This document shows, piece by piece, positions 5,401 to 8,093 of a stretch of DNA of 8,093 bases. Source of the stretch: Myxococcota bacterium (lineage in GTDB: Bacteria > Myxococcota_A > Polyangia > HGW-17 > JAJRWW01); NCBI GenBank assembly GCA_024276595.1, contig JAJRWW010000247.1:1-8093 (forward strand), in the 5' to 3' direction. The first letter of the stretch is position 1, and every line of letters starts with the position of its first letter. The notes below the pieces were generated by a model, which did not search any database, had not been told where the DNA came from, and was given only the letters and a program-made list of their open reading frames with translations. A program made the translations under genes and the position numbers.

Positions 5401-8093
5401 GCGCTCATAGCCCCTGGGCCAGCGCAGCGAGAGCGTGCTGCCCCCCTTGCCCACCTTCACGGTCCGAGACCACAGGACGCGCTTCCAGTCGATGTGGCTC
5501 CTCCAATGGCTCTTTTTCTGCCTGGTGCCATAGAGTCGAACCGTCACCCTGCTCCCCGACCGAGCCTCTCCCTTGGGGTCGACCACCAGCAGGTGCCAGC
5601 GGGAGACCTTCCCCCTGGAGTCGAGCTTCTTCACTGCCGGGTAGCGCTCTCCAGGGTGCAGACGCACCCATGTGCTTGCCGAGGCGCTGCGCTGGGCCGC
5701 CGAGCGCACAGTGGCCTCGATTGAGAGGCTGCTCGGCCACGGGAAGAGGCGCCCCTTGTCCACAAGGCTCATGCGCCGCCGCCGCCAGCCGGTGTGGTTG
5801 AGCACGCCTCTAAAGCGGCGCAGCTCTCCCCTGGGCAGATCCAGGCCGTAGGCGCTTGCGCCAACGCTGTAGCCGCTGTGCCCTGGGACAGCGAAGCTGC
5901 TCGGGTACCTGGACACGGCCAGCTCGTAGGCCGCCCCCGCCATGACACCGCCGAAGAGGTAGCGGCCCGAGACGACCATCTCCAGCACCCCATCGGCAAA
6001 GAGCGGGCGACCTATCACCTTCACCCGAGCCGCGAAGCGCGGGGCACGATACTCTGCCACCCGGAAGGACCTGCTGCCCAGCGACTCGCTTCCCACCTGC
6101 AGCCGGGCACGGTGGTAGCCGAGCCTCCCGGAAGCAGGGAGCCGGATCTTGGCGAGAAAGACGCCGTGCTCGTCCACGGTCACCAGCTTCTCCCCCAGGA
6201 CAATCCCCGCCGGGTTGACTATAGTCAGCCTGGCCACCTCCCCTCGCGCCGAGGTGGGGCGCCAGGCAACATAGCGCCGCACGGCCCCGTGCAGGTACAC
6301 TGTCTGCCCCGGCCGGTAGATCCCGCGCTCGGTGGAGATGTAGCCCACCAGGACGGGCTTGTCCCCCTGGAGATTGTCGCACCTGCCGATGTCGCCCGAC
6401 AGCAGCCCACCGCTGTAACGGTAACGACCGTAGCGCCACGAGCCACGCCACCTGGACCGGCCACTCCCACAGGGGCCGCGGTCGCTGGAGTCCAGGTACA
6501 GATAGGCCAGGTCGCCCGGGAGGCTGGCCTGCACCACCACCGGCGGCGTCCGCCGCACCGCCCCAGCTCCCAACCCCGCCCGCGAGACCTCAGCCAGCCC
6601 GTTGCGGTCGGTCCTCCCCTTCCAGAGCCGCCGCCCGGACAGATCGAACACCTCCACCCGAACCCCGGGCCTGGCGCGGCCCCTGCGCAGGTCTGTCACC
6701 CAGACCGTGAGCCCGTAGGCGGTCAATCTCCCCTGCAGGCCCAGGTCGGTGCGGATCACGCTCCTGTGAAAGAGCACACGCTTGCCCTTGGGATCCAACA
6801 CCTGTGGGCTGCTCATGCGCACCACGTTCAGGCCGCGGGGGAGCTTCACCCTGGCGGAGAGCAACCTGTTGGGCGCTCCCCGCATGGCCAAGGACCGACG
6901 CACCGGCTTTCGCTTCCCCAGGCACCTCTTGCTCCATAAAGTGTGTGACCTCTCGCAGCGCAGAAGGCGGACCAGCTCCGCCCCCTCGAAGGGGAAGAGC
7001 TCCACGTCCACCCGCCGCACGTTGATGGCCTTGAGCTTGAACGGGTGCCACGGCTCCCTGTACCCGGCCGTTGCCCTGGACGGAAAGATCCCCGGTGGAT
7101 AGTCTCTCGTGGAGAAGCGCGCTGTGTGGGGGGCCCTGAGGCTGCTCCCGTTCACGTCTCTCAGGCCCGCGGCCACCCGCACCCTGTAGCGCCGCCTGGG
7201 CAGCAGGTCGTCGCTCAGCCTCCAGGTGCGGGCGCAACGCACAGTGGGCTTGCGCTGGATACTACAGCCGTAGTGCTCGGGAGACAGGCGCTTTGCGAGG
7301 CCTCGGGGACGGGGCCATATCTTCAGGTGAGCCAGGACCTGCTTCCGGGTAACCGGCTCGGAGAACGAGATCGCGAGCCCACTGTACATGCCTTCTGTGA
7401 CCATGGGCCAGCACCTGAAGCCCTCCTCGGCCACATCCCCGTTGCAGGTAATTGATGTGAGCCGCAGCGGACCCCTAACCCGGAAGCTCTTTTGGAACAC
7501 CTTCTCAGAGCGCAGAGGTCCCTCGGTGCTGGCCAGGCCCCGCTCCACCCGCAGCTCCACGGGCGCCCCCGCCCGGAGCGCGGACAGCGGTGTGAGCAGG
7601 AGCGTGTGGGCCTCACGCCCAGCAGTGACGCGAAAACCCACTCCCTTGCCCGCAACGAGCAGGCGGGCCTTCCGCTGGAGCTCGGCCGGGGCCACGCGCG
7701 AGTTGAAAGAAAGCCGGAAGCGATCAGCGGGGTGCAGCCTGTCGTAGCGCGCCCTGGCCGAGCTCAGAGCCTCCACTCCCGTGACCCTCGGCCGAGGAGT
7801 CTCAAAGGTCCAGCTCAGGGGCTTTGCCAGGGTCACACCATCGAGGGATCGGGTCGAGGCGGGCACGGTCACGCGGTAGCGCTGAGCCTTTTGCAGGGGG
7901 CGCGTCAGGGCCACCTTGAGCGTGTCCCCGGCTACCCAGCGATACACGGCACGCACTGGGGGATCTACCCTGATGGGGTACCTGCCGGGGTCCTCGGACC
8001 AGCTCTTCGCCCTTCCCAGGCGCACCATGGGCTGGTTGAAGGTGACCAGAATCGCCACGGTGCCCTCCACGCGCCCCCTTGGGGAGTGAAAGA
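2422..8093 (-). CDS. Bacterial alpha-2-macroglobulin, thioester type (partial, 5' end beyond right edge)
   Basis: This is a large protease-trapping protein expected in the periplasm or at the cell surface. Residues are counted from the GTG at 8070. Three Ig-like domains cover about 1-92, 93-197 and 198-320. Macroglobulin domains follow, with TDLGLQ at 441-446 and the MG2 motif YRPGQ at 585-589. The bait-region domain starts near 936 and includes AVDESVLNLTGY (1082-1093). A Gly-rich and Arg-rich stretch (1141-1175) precedes the A2M domain (FVTTAWHA, LPDNITAYR, 1176-1207). The thioester domain has YPYGCLEQ with Cys1388 and Gln1391 intact, then DGGFSYWP and RNTQEAAW. The C-terminus (DDPLPAG from 1786, MYSPEIFG from 1865) fits the last domain of bacterial A2Ms. 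In this family, cleavage of the bait exposes the thioester, which bonds to the protease. The frame stays open to the edge and encodes FHSPRGR before the GTG, typical of an Ig-like strand, so the true start and any signal peptide lie outside. At 1,890 or more residues it is longer than E. coli YfhM (about 1,650). Confidence 0.96.
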   Translation of the reverse strand, partial: FHSPRGRVEGTVAILVTFNQPMVRLGRAKSWSEDPGRYPIRVDPPVRAVYRWVAGDTLKVALTRPLQKAQRYRVTVPASTRSLDGVTLAKPLSWTFETPRPRVTGVEALSSARARYDRLHPADRFRLSFNSRVAPAELQRKARLLVAGKGVGFRVTAGREAHTLLLTPLSALRAGAPVELRVERGLASTEGPLRSEKVFQKSFRVRGPLRLTSITCNGDVAEEGFRCWPMVTEGMYSGLAISFSEPVTRKQVLAHLKIWPRPRGLAKRLSPEHYGCSIQRKPTVRCARTWRLSDDLLPRRRYRVRVAAGLRDVNGSSLRAPHTARFSTRDYPPGIFPSRATAGYREPWHPFKLKAINVRRVDVELFPFEGAELVRLLRCERSHTLWSKRCLGKRKPVRRSLAMRGAPNRLLSARVKLPRGLNVVRMSSPQVLDPKGKRVLFHRSVIRTDLGLQGRLTAYGLTVWVTDLRRGRARPGVRVEVFDLSGRRLWKGRTDRNGLAEVSRAGLGAGAVRRTPPVVVQASLPGDLAYLYLDSSDRGPCGSGRSRWRGSWRYGRYRYSGGLLSGDIGRCDNLQGDKPVLVGYISTERGIYRPGQTVYLHGAVRRYVAWRPTSARGEVARLTIVNPAGIVLGEKLVTVDEHGVFLAKIRLPASGRLGYHRARLQVGSESLGSRSFRVAEYRAPRFAARVKVIGRPLFADGVLEMVVSGRYLFGGVMAGAAYELAVSRYPSSFAVPGHSGYSVGASAYGLDLPRGELRRFRGVLNHTGWRRRRMSLVDKGRLFPWPSSLSIEATVRSAAQRSASASTWVRLHPGERYPAVKKLDSRGKVSRWHLLVVDPKGEARSGSRVTVRLYGTRQKKSHWRSHIDWKRVLWSRTVKVGKGGSTLSLRWPRGYERSDGLLWLSVRDAKGREVRTAQRVRKPSTYSLRQEKQEREDKARSRQLTVTTDRQKLSDPTYLPGSVAVVTVTRSGIRSDVLLLVERERIFRRIPLTFDARGRAVVRLKVREQYAGEVLLRALVVRSGKKLRARGSPVMSATATLKVSDRPYRLRVELRTDRRKYRPGDKVRVNLQVRDSLGKPRPSRVVLMAVDESVLNLTGYSLPDPYFSLAYTPADGVLADDVRRHLAELGIDVRHVDHASADGGKKLGGYGGLGGMGSGGGGGGVGLGGVRRRGSKTRPRRRFVTTAWHATVVTDATGRATAAFTLPDNITAYRVMAFAVDMGRSAGKGSTRLEVDKPLLSLPALPRLLRSGDRARAGVVIYSQQGAGVATVIARASGAVRLTGPATRRVKLRKGRGVNVRFGLLATGQGTARFTFTVRVGKEEDSLVATLPVKRPTLMEASSVAGETTAAVRHQIEKLSGLRGDVGGMEMSLASTALTGVEDGMEQLIGYPYGCLEQRSSRLLAVVAAAALGDRFDLKLPGRPKAILRRGLSRVLAMQLRDGGFSYWPSDRRSWYWTTAYALVLFHRMRLAQKATGVSVPARRVKAAVRFLEHYVRNKRSFIVRRYHFSRYAFVLYALAISGADISYRGVALAKVRAHRPLFARALLLAALATSRGRSKNAKLRALVEKTISELVLELGNSLRVDGVTAHAEENLGWGYKVMMHSGDRTTAMVLMALLAASPGHAMIPRMVRWYLQGRKQARFRNTQEAAWSVMAMWDYARILEKEVPDFEAGVWVGGRRVLKALFRGRQVKPRRSKIAMADLMRVAGGAARSLLVAKRGRGTLYYVVRLRYARKALPSRPRDRGFEVRKEIVVLDNGGRPLKRQRPPHLGDTVLVTLKVKTTEARRYVVIDDPLPAGMEAIDSTLSTSSRRLGASLRGLISDRYDYRELRDDRVLFFRNLVQPSTLTFRYLARVTTPGRFVLPPTKVEEMYSPEIFGHNASRLAIFK
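3898..3909 (-). other. Thioester motif CLEQ of the A2M
   Basis: These four codons encode Cys1388-Leu-Glu-Gln1391, preceded by GYPYG. In thioester-containing A2Ms and complement proteins the Cys side chain and the Gln side chain form the internal thioester that attacks the trapped protease. Both residues are present, unlike E. coli YfaS-type proteins, which lack the motif. The cysteine is the only one after residue 564. Confidence 0.95.
4546..4665 (-). other. Predicted bait region: Gly-rich run followed by an Arg/Lys cluster
   Basis: Residues 1136-1175 begin GGKKLGGYGG, continue through a run of six glycines (1152-1157) and end with RRRGSKTRPRRR (1164-1175), directly before the A2M-domain strand FVTTAW. 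The position matches the bait region, the exposed loop that attacking proteases cut. The many Arg and Lys residues would invite trypsin-like, OmpT-like or gingipain-like proteases, and the glycines make the loop flexible. The role is inferred from position and composition. Confidence 0.7.
6379..6480 (-). other. Arg/Gly/Tyr/Trp-rich, Cys-bounded loop in the A2M
   Basis: Residues 531-564 contain Cys534, a run dominated by Arg, Gly, Ser, Trp and Tyr (540-552: RWRGSWRYGRYRY), and Cys564. The segment precedes the MG2 strand with YRPGQ (585-589). A disulfide between the two cysteines would tie off a basic, aromatic loop. Its composition is unlike the surrounding macroglobulin strands and could suit binding to a glycan or lipid surface, which is a guess. 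Confidence 0.5.

Noticed and set aside
8068..8070. GTG as the start of the A2M
   Set aside because: The reading frame continues upstream to the edge with residues typical of an Ig-like domain, so the start is outside the window.

Overview
The window is GC-rich (about two thirds G+C by eye) and all supported coding is on the minus strand. It reads, in transcription order from right to left, as: (1) a very large bacterial alpha-2-macroglobulin (A2M) whose 5' end lies beyond the right edge; (2) a gap of about 690 bp with no convincing gene; (3) a secreted lipoprotein with a right-handed parallel beta-helix; (4) a 97 bp gap; (5) the first 28 codons of another lipoprotein, cut by the left edge. 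The Gly/Asp/Ala-rich, DGG-type linkers after the lipobox, the high GC and the large Ig-rich A2M resemble Myxococcota (the former deltaproteobacterial myxobacteria and relatives). That assignment is inference from style, not proof.

The A2M frame (2422 to the right edge) runs through at least 1,890 codons without interruption. It carries N-terminal Ig-like domains, macroglobulin domains with a YRPGQ motif, a bait-region domain followed by a Gly-rich and Arg-rich exposed stretch, the A2M domain, a thioester domain with an intact CLEQ motif, and a C-terminal bacterial macroglobulin domain. The protein looks able to trap proteases covalently in the periplasm or at the cell surface. It is unusually basic. 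Its only cysteine after residue 564 is the thioester cysteine, while the other eight fall into four close pairs near the N-terminus.

The beta-helix lipoprotein (184-1734) has a clear signal peptide, lipobox, flexible linker, parallel beta-helix core and a C-terminal motif common in secreted beta-helix proteins. It probably binds or cuts a polysaccharide outside the cytoplasm, but no catalytic residues can be assigned. The next lipoprotein starts 97 bp downstream with a strong ribosome-binding site of the same type, so these two are likely co-transcribed. The A2M is separated from them by the long gap, which holds a possible promoter, a small dyad, a hairpin and no visible rho-independent terminator.

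I found no tRNA, rRNA, CRISPR array, insertion sequence or plus-strand gene. The most distinctive features are the bait region, the cysteine layout of the A2M and its pairing with surface lipoproteins rather than a visible pbpC gene.
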